Part shown: positions 43,436 through 51,164 of the stretch, in pieces
How the letters are laid out: each line of letters begins with the position of its first letter
Numbering within the stretch: the stretch's first letter is position 1
Assembly: GCA_900318775.1 (NCBI GenBank)
Contig: ONLY01000018.1
Location: 1-64,000, forward strand
Direction of reading: 5' to 3'
Origin: an uncultured Prevotellaceae bacterium
GTDB taxonomy: Bacteria; Bacteroidota; Bacteroidia; Bacteroidales; Bacteroidaceae
DNA length: 64,000 nt
Program-made: the position numbers and the translations under genes
Notes under the pieces: model-generated
What the model saw: the letters and a program-made list of their open reading frames with translations, nothing else
What the model was told of the DNA's origin: nothing
The model's database searches: none

Positions 43436-45053
43436 GGTTCAGATACTCAGCCAACATCTCCGCGCAACGCTCTCCGTCCACACCAGCACTCACGATGCCT
43501 CCTGCATATCCTGCGCCTTCGCCACATGGGAATAGTCCCTGCAGACGTACATGCTGCAATGTCTCTCTGTCGCGCAGAATACGCACCGGAGCAGACGTGC
43601 GGGTCTCCACACCTATCATCACCGCCTCGTTTGTCAGGAAACCATGACAGGCCTTTCCAAAGTTGCGGAAGCCCTGCTGCAAGCGTTTCGACACAAAGTC
43701 AGGTATCCAGAAATGCATCGGTGTACTGATTAAGCCTGGCGTATATGACGACTTCGGCAAGTCATAGCTTCCCTTTCCGTTCACGAAATGCGCCATTCGC
43801 TGTGCAGGCGCTGTCTGCTGCCGGTTTCCCTGCATCCACGCCGTATATTCCAAACGCTCTTGCAACTCCATCATCGCTAACGCTCCGCCGCGAACATCAA
43901 TGCCGGGAACCGGCGGCAACTCCATCAAGGAGCGGTCCTTCAGGTCATCCACATGCAGCTCCACCACCATGCCCGAATTGCTCCACGGGCTGTTGCGCTG
44001 CGAGTTGCTCATGCCATTCACCACCAACTGCTGAGGTCCGCTGGCAGCCGGCACCACTGTGCCACCCGGACACATGCAGAAGGAATATACACCTCTGCCT
44101 TCCACCTGCGTGACAAACGAATACTCAGCCGCTGGCAGATAGTCGCCTCTACCCTCTCTGCGATGATACTGAATCTGGTCTATCAATTGTGAGGGGTGCT
44201 CCAGACGCACACCCACAGCAATGTCCTTCGCCTCAATCTCTACGCCCTCCGCATGCAGATAGCGGTATACATCCCGTGCGCTATGGCCCGTAGCCAGAAT
44301 CACTGGCCCCATGAACGCCTGTTCGTCTCCATTTGCCTGCACACACTTCACACCCACAACTTTCGATGCCACTCCTTCTGCCTTTGACATCATCAGCCCC
44401 ACCATTTTCGTTTCGAAGTGCACCTCACCACCACAGCGAATAATCGTCTCACGCATCTGTTCAATGATGTTCGGCAAACGGTCCGTACCCAAGTGCGGAT
44501 GGGCATCAGCCAAGATGCTCGTGCTGGCTCCGTGCTGGCAAAACACATTCAGAATTTTCTCCACGTTTCCACGCTTCTTGCTGCGCGTATATAGCTTGCC
44601 GTCCGAGAACGCGCCTGCGCCACCTTCGCCGAAAGAATAGTTCGACTCTGGGTCAACCGTCTGTGTGCGAGATATCTGCGCGATGTCCTTGCGGCGCTCA
44701 TGCACACTCTTTCCACGCTCCACCACCACAGGACGCACACCCAGTTCTATCAGTCGCAATGCAGCAAACAGTCCCCCCGGACCTGCACCCACAACCACAG
44801 CCTGGGACTTCCCTTCCACATTCGGATAGTCTGTCCTTGCAAACTCATCATCATCGGGCAGTTCATTCACATACACCCTCACTTTCAGGTTCACATAGAT
44901 GGTGCGCTGACGGGCATCAATGCTCCGTTTCAGCACACGAACCGCCTTCACCGCTCCTGCTGCAAGCCCCTTCTCTTCCAATAAAAAATGCTTGATGGCC
45001 TTTTCACTGGCAGCTACTTCGGGCAGCACCCTTATCTGAAACTCTTGTATCAT
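43419..45053 (-). CDS. FAD-dependent oxidoreductase (COG2509 type)
   Basis: A 544-residue flavoprotein. A short N-terminal domain of about 80 residues (KAVRVLKRSIDARQ) precedes the dinucleotide-binding motif VVGAGPGGLFAALRLIELG near residue 90. ERGKSVHERRKDI follows, then SFGEGGAGAFSDGKLYTRSK and the ATGHSARD motif. The end reads GLFPCGEGAGYAGGIVSAGVDG, the second FAD contact. The family is widespread and poorly characterised; the substrate is unknown. It is cotranscribed with the MATE pump. The upstream TTACTTTG at 45108-45115 is one base from the -7 consensus. Confidence 0.92.
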   Translation of the reverse strand: MIQEFQIRVLPEVAASEKAIKHFLLEEKGLAAGAVKAVRVLKRSIDARQRTIYVNLKVRVYVNELPDDDEFARTDYPNVEGKSQAVVVGAGPGGLFAALRLIELGVRPVVVERGKSVHERRKDIAQISRTQTVDPESNYSFGEGGAGAFSDGKLYTRSKKRGNVEKILNVFCQHGASTSILADAHPHLGTDRLPNIIEQMRETIIRCGGEVHFETKMVGLMMSKAEGVASKVVGVKCVQANGDEQAFMGPVILATGHSARDVYRYLHAEGVEIEAKDIAVGVRLEHPSQLIDQIQYHRREGRGDYLPAAEYSFVTQVEGRGVYSFCMCPGGTVVPAASGPQQLVVNGMSNSQRNSPWSNSGMVVELHVDDLKDRSLMELPPVPGIDVRGGALAMMELQERLEYTAWMQGNRQQTAPAQRMAHFVNGKGSYDLPKSSYTPGLISTPMHFWIPDFVSKRLQQGFRNFGKACHGFLTNEAVMIGVETRTSAPVRILRDRETLQHVRLQGLFPCGEGAGYAGGIVSAGVDGERCAEMLAEYLNHEHQG

Positions 45054-45193
45054 AAGCTCTATGTCAATAATTTACGCGAGACATTCTCAGCCCGCACATT
45101 CTCTTTGCAAAGTAACGACTTTTTCATTGCTTGGACAAATTTGCCCCTCACTATTTTTGTATCACAACCTCCTGTCGCCTGCAGCCACAAAAT

Positions 45194-45258
45194 CGGTGTG
45201 ACTCAGACCGCCACCCTCGGTGTGACTCAGACCGACCATACCGGTGTGACTCACACCG
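45194..45258. repeat. Three-unit palindrome array, 24-bp period (copy 2)
   Basis: Units of CGGTGTGACTCASACCG lie at 45194-45210, 45218-45234 and 45242-45258, with 7-bp spacers. In reverse orientation the units match those of the 12.4 kb array in order, except for the central C/G. One spacer, CCACCCT, is identical at both loci. The array begins 24 bp from the tRNA-Val terminator and ends 141 bp before the oxidoreductase start codon. Confidence 0.9.
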
Positions 45259-45281
45259 CCCAAGTGGTGCACCAGAGGCAT

Positions 45282-45321
45282 GAAAAAAGGCAAGGGACCG
45301 AGTCTTGTGACTCAGCCCCTT
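45282..45321 (-). terminator. Terminator of tRNA-Val(CAC)
   Basis: On the minus strand AAGGGGCTGAGTC pairs with GACTCGGTCCCTT (13 bp with two G-T pairs) over an ACAA loop, then GCCTTTTTTC. Confidence 0.88.
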
Positions 45322-45336
45322 GTTCTTTTGTTTCAG

Positions 45337-45411
45337 TAGGGACGATCGGGTTCGAACCGATGACCTCTGCAATGTGACTGCAGCGCTCTAAACCAGCTGG
45401 GCTACGCCCCT
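45337..45411 (-). tRNA. tRNA-Val(CAC)
   Basis: A 75-nt cloverleaf with acceptor AGGGGCG/CGTCCCT, D-arm GCCC/GAGC (one C-A mismatch), anticodon stem CTGCA/TGCAG with loop GTCACAT, and T-arm ATCGG/CCGAT. The discriminator is A. A G at position 32 is slightly unusual, but U33 and the CAC anticodon are clear. Confidence 0.88.
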
Positions 45412-45430
45412 ATCCTGTTGTTTTCGGCTG

Positions 45431-45438
45431 CAAAGGTA
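45431..45438 (-). promoter_or_regulatory. -7 element of tRNA-Val(CAC)
   Basis: TACCTTTG on the minus strand lies 20 bp before the tRNA gene, divergent from dnaX. Confidence 0.65.
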
Positions 45439-45503
45439 CGACATTCTTCCGACCTCGCCAACTTTTTGCTTCTTTTTTTATTCGTTCTTTCTCCTTTTTT
45501 CCT

Positions 45504-45511
45504 TACCTTTG
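45504..45511 (+). promoter_or_regulatory. -7 element of dnaX-trmB
   Basis: TACCTTTG lies 31 bp before the dnaX ATG. It overlaps the upstream end of the open frame, supporting the start at 45542. Confidence 0.65.
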
Positions 45512-45541
45512 CATCTTAGAAAATCAAAAACACAGACGATT

Positions 45542-47359
45542 ATGGAGAACTATATCGTTTCGGCACGCAAGTACCGTCCTATGACGTTCGACACGGTAGT
45601 GGGACAAGGCGCGCTGACAGTGACGCTGAAGAATGCCATTCAGAGCGGCCGTCTGGCACATGCCTACCTCTTCTGCGGACCCCGCGGCGTGGGAAAGACC
45701 ACCTGTGCACGCATCTTCGCCAAGACCATCAACTGCCTCACCCCGCAACCCAATGGCGAGGCTTGTGGAGAGTGCGAGTCGTGCAAGGCATTCAACGAAG
45801 GGCGCTCGTACAACATCCACGAACTGGATGCCGCATCGAACAACTCCGTGGAAGACATTCGCCAGTTAATTGAGCAAGTGCGCATACCGCCCCAGATTGG
45901 CAAATACAAAGTATTCATCATCGACGAGGTGCACATGCTCTCACAGGCCGCCTTCAATGCCTTCCTGAAGACATTGGAGGAACCGCCCCAGCACGCCATC
46001 TTCATTCTCGCCACCACCGAGAAGCACAAGATTCTGCCCACCATCATGAGCCGATGCCAGATTTACGACTTCAAGCGCATGGGTGTGGACGACATCATGG
46101 GACACCTGAAGAATGTGGCAGAGAAAGAAGGCATCACGGCAGAGGACTCTGCACTGAACATCATTGCGCAGAAAGCCGATGGAGGCATGCGCGACGCACT
46201 CAGCATCTTCGACCAGGTAGCCTCGTTCTGTGGTGGCAACATCACCTACCAGCGCACCATCGAGAATCTGAATGTGCTTGACTACGACTATTATTTCCGC
46301 CTCACCGACTACTGCGTGGAAGGCAAGATAACAGAGTGCATGCTCACGCTCAACGAGATTCTCTCCAAAGGCTTCGAGGGGCAGTACTTCATCACAGGCC
46401 TGTCCAGTCACCTGCGCAACCTGCTGGTGGCACAAGACCCGCAAACCACAGCCTTGATTGACGCAAGCGAAGAGGTGCGCACAAAATACCAGGAGCAAGC
46501 CAAGAAATGCACGCCTAAGTTCCTCTTCCGCGCCATGAAGCTGGCCAATACCTGCGACCTCAACTACAAGCAGAGCCAGAACAAGCGGCTGCTGGTGGAA
46601 CTCACCCTCATCGAGATGGCGCAACTCTCCTCCGATGACGGGGACGCATCCGGGCTTTGCCCTACGAAGATTCTTAAACCCATCTTTCAGGCCCTGCGCG
46701 CCAAGCAAGCAGGAGCCGCACCTATTCAGCAGAACAGCACAACGGATACGGCTGCCACACAGCCCCAACCGGCACGTGCAGCAGATCACACCACACCAAC
46801 GGTAGCTCAGCCCACATTGGCAACAGCACAGTCTGCTACTGCACCAGCAGAACACGCACGCCCTGTCGTTCAGACGGCACCACGTCCACAGACCCCCACC
46901 CTCCGTTCCTTCTCTCTGCGCCGCTCGGCACAGCAAACCCAGCAACAGAAAGTGGAGGAGCAGCAAGAGGCAGCTGTTGTGGTCGCAGAAGAACGTCCCT
47001 TCGACAACGTAGAACTGACCATTGCTTGGCGAGAGTTTGCAGCGGCATTGCCACACGAAGACATCGCCATGTCACATCGTATGGACAACATGGAACCTAC
47101 CCTTCAACAGGATGGCACCACCTTCCTTGTGATAGCAGACAACCCCTCCATTCTCAACGAATTGGAGCACATGACTCCACGCATCGAGAACTACCTGCGC
47201 CAACGTCTGCGCAACGGCAAAGTGCACATGACCCTGCGTCTGCGCGAAATCACAGACAAGCGAAAAGTGTACAGCCGCAAGGAAATATACCAGATGATGC
47301 TGGAACAGAGTCAGGCACTAAGAAAACTAAGAGAAGTATTCCAGTTGGAACTGGCATAA
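45542..47359 (+). CDS. dnaX: DNA polymerase III subunit gamma/tau
   Basis: A 605-residue clamp-loader ATPase. The Walker A motif is GPRGVGKTTCA near residue 43. A four-cysteine zinc module (C-LTPQPNGEAC-GEC-ESC) lies at about 60-78. Walker B is IIDEVHMLS, and sensor I and the SRC arginine-finger motif (MSRCQIYDF) follow. Domain III reaches about 365. A Gln/Ala/Thr/Pro-rich linker (about 400-500) leads to a C-terminal tau-like domain. No slippery A-rich frameshift site is evident, so gamma would not arise by frameshifting. MENYIVSARKYRP is the family start; the 11 codons upstream are rejected. Confidence 0.95.
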   Translation: MENYIVSARKYRPMTFDTVVGQGALTVTLKNAIQSGRLAHAYLFCGPRGVGKTTCARIFAKTINCLTPQPNGEACGECESCKAFNEGRSYNIHELDAASNNSVEDIRQLIEQVRIPPQIGKYKVFIIDEVHMLSQAAFNAFLKTLEEPPQHAIFILATTEKHKILPTIMSRCQIYDFKRMGVDDIMGHLKNVAEKEGITAEDSALNIIAQKADGGMRDALSIFDQVASFCGGNITYQRTIENLNVLDYDYYFRLTDYCVEGKITECMLTLNEILSKGFEGQYFITGLSSHLRNLLVAQDPQTTALIDASEEVRTKYQEQAKKCTPKFLFRAMKLANTCDLNYKQSQNKRLLVELTLIEMAQLSSDDGDASGLCPTKILKPIFQALRAKQAGAAPIQQNSTTDTAATQPQPARAADHTTPTVAQPTLATAQSATAPAEHARPVVQTAPRPQTPTLRSFSLRRSAQQTQQQKVEEQQEAAVVVAEERPFDNVELTIAWREFAAALPHEDIAMSHRMDNMEPTLQQDGTTFLVIADNPSILNELEHMTPRIENYLRQRLRNGKVHMTLRLREITDKRKVYSRKEIYQMMLEQSQALRKLREVFQLELA

Positions 47360-47365
47360 TTACAT

Positions 47366-48127
47366 ATGGGAAAAGGAAAGTTAGCAAAATTTGCAGAGAT
47401 GGCGGAGAACCCGCTAGTAGTGGAATGCCCTTTCTGGCAACTGGAACAAGAAGGATTTCCGCTTAAAGGGAAATGGCACGAGGAGTTTTTCAAGAACCAG
47501 AACCCCATCGTGCTCGAATTGGGCTGCGGACGCGGTGAATACACCATCGGACTGGCACGCCGATTCCCCAACAAAAATTTCATTGGCATCGACATCAAGG
47601 GAGCACGCATGTGGCATGGAGCCAAGACTGCACTGGAGGAAGGCATGAAGAACGTCGCCTTCTTGCGTACCAATATTGAGTGCATCGCAGGCTTTTTCGC
47701 CCCTGGCGAGGTGGCAGAAATCTGGCTCACCTTCTCCGACCCACAGATGAAGAAAGCGACAAAGCGCCTCACATCCACCTATTTCATGGAACGCTATCGC
47801 CACTTCCTCATTGATGGAGGGCTCATCAATGTGAAGACCGACTCCAACTTCCTCGCCACCTATACTAAGTATATGGTGGAGAAGAATGGCCTGCCCATGA
47901 AGCAATGCACCTTCGACCTCTATGCTGAGAAGGAAGCAGATTCATCGCTCACCGACATCCGCACCTACTACGAAGGCATGTGGCTCGAACGCGGCATCCC
48001 CATCAAGTACCTGCAATTCGAACTGCCCCAGCAAGGCACTCTCGAAGAGCCCGACATCGAAATACCCGTTGATGGCTACCGCTCCTACAACCATGAAGTG
48101 GTGAGCACCAAGAAGACTGGCAAGTAA
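47366..48127 (+). CDS. trmB: tRNA (guanine-N7-)-methyltransferase
   Basis: A 253-residue SAM-dependent enzyme that makes m7G46 in tRNA. The SAM motif I is [16 protein letters not shown] (about 49-64), followed by [12 protein letters not shown]. The TrmB signature [17 protein letters not shown] is present, with the Bacteroidetes Q in place of the more common DPWPKK. The C-terminal tail is somewhat long. It starts 6 bp after dnaX and is surely cotranscribed with it. Confidence 0.94.
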   Translation: MGKGKLAKFAEMAENPLVVECPFWQLEQEGFPLKGKWHEEFFKNQNPIVLELGCGRGEYTIGLARRFPNKNFIGIDIKGARMWHGAKTALEEGMKNVAFLRTNIECIAGFFAPGEVAEIWLTFSDPQMKKATKRLTSTYFMERYRHFLIDGGLINVKTDSNFLATYTKYMVEKNGLPMKQCTFDLYAEKEADSSLTDIRTYYEGMWLERGIPIKYLQFELPQQGTLEEPDIEIPVDGYRSYNHEVVSTKKTGK

Positions 48128-48376
48128 AAAAGACCAATGACAAGAACTTGACATTCGGAAGTTGACTACGGAGTGAAAGAAGACAATAGTGAAAATTCAC
48201 AATTTCACGATTTCACAATTTCACGATTTCACAATTTCACGATTTCACGATTTCACAATTTCACAATTTCACACCGCTAGCAATTATCAACGTTTGTAGC
48301 AGCGAGAGCAGAGCCAAGCAAACTCTCAACTGTCAACTGTCAACTCTCAACTATCAACTGTCAATTAAATAAAAAC
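48128..48376. repeat. trmB-mrp gap filled with octamers, core II and heptamers
   Basis: No gene is seen. From 48194 to 48272 about ten TTTCACRA octamers run in tandem. Core II in inverted orientation occupies 48281-48324, and CAACTGT-type heptamers run from about 48321 to 48366, ending 10 bp before the mrp start codon. Confidence 0.92.
48281..48324 (-). repeat. Core II dispersed repeat (44 bp), copy 2
   Basis: Reverse complement of 22672-22715 with one base changed (GACTCTG to GGCTCTG in the minus-strand reading). It sits between an octamer array and a heptamer array. Confidence 0.92.
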
Positions 48377-49477
48377 ATGACCATATACCCCAAACTCATA
48401 CACGATGCCCTCAACACCGTACGCTATCCTGGCAACGGAAAGAGCATCATGGAAAACGAGATGCTGGAGGACGACCTCCGCATCGATGGCATGAAAGTGT
48501 CTTTCTCCCTGATTTTCGAGAAAGAGACAGACCCTTTCAAGAAATCTGTAGTGAAAGCCGCAGAAGCAGCTATCAAGACCTTTGTGCATCCCGACGTGGA
48601 AGTCACCATTGGCACAAAGGCCAAGACTGCGCTTCCTCCAGAGCCCGACAAACTCCTTCCAGGCGTCAAGAACATCATCGCTGTCAGCTCAGGCAAAGGC
48701 GGTGTAGGCAAATCTACCGTCACGGCTAACCTTGCCATTGGTTTGGCAAAACTCGGTTACCGAGTGGGGCTGCTTGACACCGACATCTTCGGTCCATCCA
48801 TGCCCAAGATGTTTGGTGTGGAAGATGCACGCCCCTACGCAGACAATGTGGACGGTCGCGACCTCATTGTGCCCATCGAGAAATACGGCGTAAAGTTGCT
48901 CTCCATCGGTTTCTTTGTCAATCCCGACCAAGCCACCCTGTGGCGTGGCGGTATGGCATGCAACGCTCTGAAGCAGCTCATCACCGAAGCCAAGTGGGGA
49001 GACCTCGACTACTTCATCCTTGACACCCCTCCTGGCACCAGCGACATTCATCTGACACTCATCCAGACCCTGAGCATCACAGGAGCCATCATCGTGTCCA
49101 CTCCTCAGCAAGTAGCTTTGGCAGATGCACGCAAAGGCATCAACATGTACATGAACGAGAAAGTGAACGTGCCTATCCTCGGACTCGTGGAGAACATGGC
49201 ATGGTTCACTCCTGCCGAACTGCCTGAGAACAAATACTACATCTTTGGCAAAGACGGCTGCAAGAACCTTGCAGAAGAGCTGAACGTGCCCCTTTTGGCA
49301 CAAGTGCCTCTTATCCAGTCAGTCTGTGAGACAGGTGACAAAGGTGAGCCCGCAGTACTCAATCCTGCATCTCCCGAAGGCATCGCATTCATGAGCCTGG
49401 CCGCCAAAGTCGTCACCCAAGTGGACAAGCGCAACATGGAGCTGGAACCCACCCATCGAGTAGAGGTAAAACGTTGA
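48377..49477 (+). CDS. mrp: Mrp/ApbC-type iron-sulfur carrier ATPase
   Basis: A 366-residue cytosolic P-loop ATPase involved in iron-sulfur cluster transfer. The N-terminal MIP18-like domain covers about 1-75. The deviant Walker A is SSGKGGVGKSTVTANLA near residue 103, followed by GLLDTDIFGPSMPKM, LRWGG-type TLWRGGMA and DYFILDTPPGTSDIHLT. The segment after VENMAWFTPAELPENKYY lacks the CxxC that binds the bridging cluster in many Mrp proteins; this seems common in Bacteroidetes. The stop codon is immediately followed by heptamer-family sequence. Confidence 0.92.
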   Translation: MTIYPKLIHDALNTVRYPGNGKSIMENEMLEDDLRIDGMKVSFSLIFEKETDPFKKSVVKAAEAAIKTFVHPDVEVTIGTKAKTALPPEPDKLLPGVKNIIAVSSGKGGVGKSTVTANLAIGLAKLGYRVGLLDTDIFGPSMPKMFGVEDARPYADNVDGRDLIVPIEKYGVKLLSIGFFVNPDQATLWRGGMACNALKQLITEAKWGDLDYFILDTPPGTSDIHLTLIQTLSITGAIIVSTPQQVALADARKGINMYMNEKVNVPILGLVENMAWFTPAELPENKYYIFGKDGCKNLAEELNVPLLAQVPLIQSVCETGDKGEPAVLNPASPEGIAFMSLAAKVVTQVDKRNMELEPTHRVEVKR

Positions 49478-49640
49478 GAATTGACAATCTTATCTAATTG
49501 ACAATTGACAATTGATAATTGACAATTACCATGCGGCTTGATGATCTATTTGCGCACACCGCGTTAGCCTAATTATCAATTGTCAATTATCAATTCTCAA
49601 TCGTCAACTCTCAACTGTCAACAGTCAACTCTCAACTAAA
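49478..49640. repeat. mrp-rluA gap: heptamers flanking core III
   Basis: No gene is seen. ATTGACA/ATTGATA heptamers (49485-49527) lead into core III (49528-49569). Inverted heptamers of the ATTATCA/ATTGTCA and CAACTCT types follow to about 49637. The arms could pair around the core. Confidence 0.92.
49528..49569 (+). repeat. Core III dispersed repeat (42 bp), copy 1
   Basis: ACCATGCGGCTTGATGATC ... GCGTTAGCC; it equals the reverse complement of 56497-56538 except for one base. Confidence 0.93.
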
Positions 49641-49651
49641 CAAGGTTGCCC

Positions 49652-51073
49652 ATGCTTCATCCCTTTCCGCCCGAACTGGCAAGCATTCCTTCGCCCAAAC
49701 AATTCACCTATCCTTTCTGCTACCGCCCACACCCATTGTGCCAGTGGGCAGCAAAGGAAGTGATAGCAGACTGCTACCACACGCCTGAAATGTACCCCAA
49801 GGAAGGCAAGATGTTTGGTGTGCTGGTGGTGGAGCATGAGGGACAGCGATACTATCTGCGAGCCTTTTCGGGCATCTACAACGGCACCTACCATCACGAT
49901 GGATATGTACCTCCCATATATGACCTGCAGAATCCGAAAGGCTATTTTCAACAGGAAGAACAGCGCATCGGTGACCTCTCACGACAACTCAACGAGGCTA
50001 CTGATGACGCTCAGCGCACCCAACTGAAAGCTCTGCGCAAGGATGCCTCACACGCCTTGCAGATGTGGACCTTTCGTCAATACCGAATGCGCAACGCATT
50101 GGGAGGAACGGCAGACCTTATCGACATCTTCAAGGACCACAAGACACCCTACACCGAAGAAGACTACATTGACTACAAAGAAGGGCGCCTCAACGAGAAA
50201 CCTAAGGCACGACTGGGCATTCCTCCTGGCGGTGCAGGCGAATGTTGTGCTCCCAAACTGCTGCAATATGCCTACCTGCATGGGCTGAAGCCCTTGTGCA
50301 TGGAAGAGTTTTGGGTAGGCCCCTCACAAGGCAACGACATGCGCATCGAAGGACACTTCTACCCTGCCTGCCAGCACAAGTGCGTTCCCATTCTCACCTA
50401 CATGATGCAAGGGCTCAACGTGGAAGAGAACCCCTTGTTTGCACGCGGAAAGGCACTCCTTGAGCAAGTGCACACCCTCTACGAAGACGATGACATCATG
50501 GTGGTAGTGAAGCCATCAGGCCTTCTCTCTGTACCTAGCCGCAATCATGGCGAAGTATCCCTACAGGAACACCTCAGCGCCCTCAACCCAGACATACGGT
50601 TAGCGCATCGATTAGACCAAGACACATCAGGTATTCTATTGGCCTCCAAGAACTTAAATGCATTCAAAAAGTTACAGCAGCAGTTTTACCAGCATGATAT
50701 AAAGAAGACGTATGTGGCAATTCTTGATGCACCTCTTGCAGGCATCTCCAAGCCCACATCGGGCACCATCTCCCTACCCTTGTCACGCAATCCCTTCGAC
50801 TCACCGCGCCAAGTAGTAAGCCAACGCTACGGCAAGCCAGCCATTACCCGCTATCAGTTCGTTGATGAGAATCGAGTGGAACTCTTTCCACAAACAGGGC
50901 GCACCCATCAGTTGCGCATCCATTGTGCCCATCCCGATGGTTTAGGCCGTCCCATCAAAGGCGATATCCTTTACGGCACCGCTTCCGACCGCCTCTATCT
51001 TCATGCCGAAAGCATCACCTTCCAGCACCCCACCACGGGAGAATGGATGACCTTCACGGAAAAAGCCTTTTAA
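49652..51073 (+). CDS. RluA-family pseudouridine synthase with N-terminal extension
   Basis: A 473-residue protein. The C-terminal half (about 270-473) is an RluA-type synthase with the catalytic Asp in AHRLDQDTSGILL, the LSVPSRN loop and FPQTGRTHQLRIHCAH near the end. The N-terminal 270 residues form an extra domain seen in some RluA paralogues, with a Cys/His set (CCAPKLLQYAY, YPACQHKC) that might bind metal. The target RNA position is not predictable. The start is ATG 49652; a TTG two codons earlier is not needed. It converges with the phosphohexomutase gene. Confidence 0.92.
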   Translation: MLHPFPPELASIPSPKQFTYPFCYRPHPLCQWAAKEVIADCYHTPEMYPKEGKMFGVLVVEHEGQRYYLRAFSGIYNGTYHHDGYVPPIYDLQNPKGYFQQEEQRIGDLSRQLNEATDDAQRTQLKALRKDASHALQMWTFRQYRMRNALGGTADLIDIFKDHKTPYTEEDYIDYKEGRLNEKPKARLGIPPGGAGECCAPKLLQYAYLHGLKPLCMEEFWVGPSQGNDMRIEGHFYPACQHKCVPILTYMMQGLNVEENPLFARGKALLEQVHTLYEDDDIMVVVKPSGLLSVPSRNHGEVSLQEHLSALNPDIRLAHRLDQDTSGILLASKNLNAFKKLQQQFYQHDIKKTYVAILDAPLAGISKPTSGTISLPLSRNPFDSPRQVVSQRYGKPAITRYQFVDENRVELFPQTGRTHQLRIHCAHPDGLGRPIKGDILYGTASDRLYLHAESITFQHPTTGEWMTFTEKAF

Positions 51074-51098
51074 CCAAGTAGCCATTTCCACACACAAA

Positions 51099-51132
51099 AA
51101 GGAGGACAGGAATCATCCTGTCCTCCTTCTTA
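51099..51132. terminator. Bidirectional terminator between rluA-type and mutase genes
   Basis: AAGGAGGACAGG (51099-51110) pairs perfectly with CCTGTCCTCCTT (51117-51128), followed by CTTATT. Confidence 0.85.
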
Positions 51133-51164
51133 TTCATTATTAGATATTTGAGAATTGACATCGA

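Noticed and set aside
45542..47359. Programmed frameshift in dnaX
   Set aside because: No A-rich slippery heptamer with a following hairpin was found near the end of domain III.
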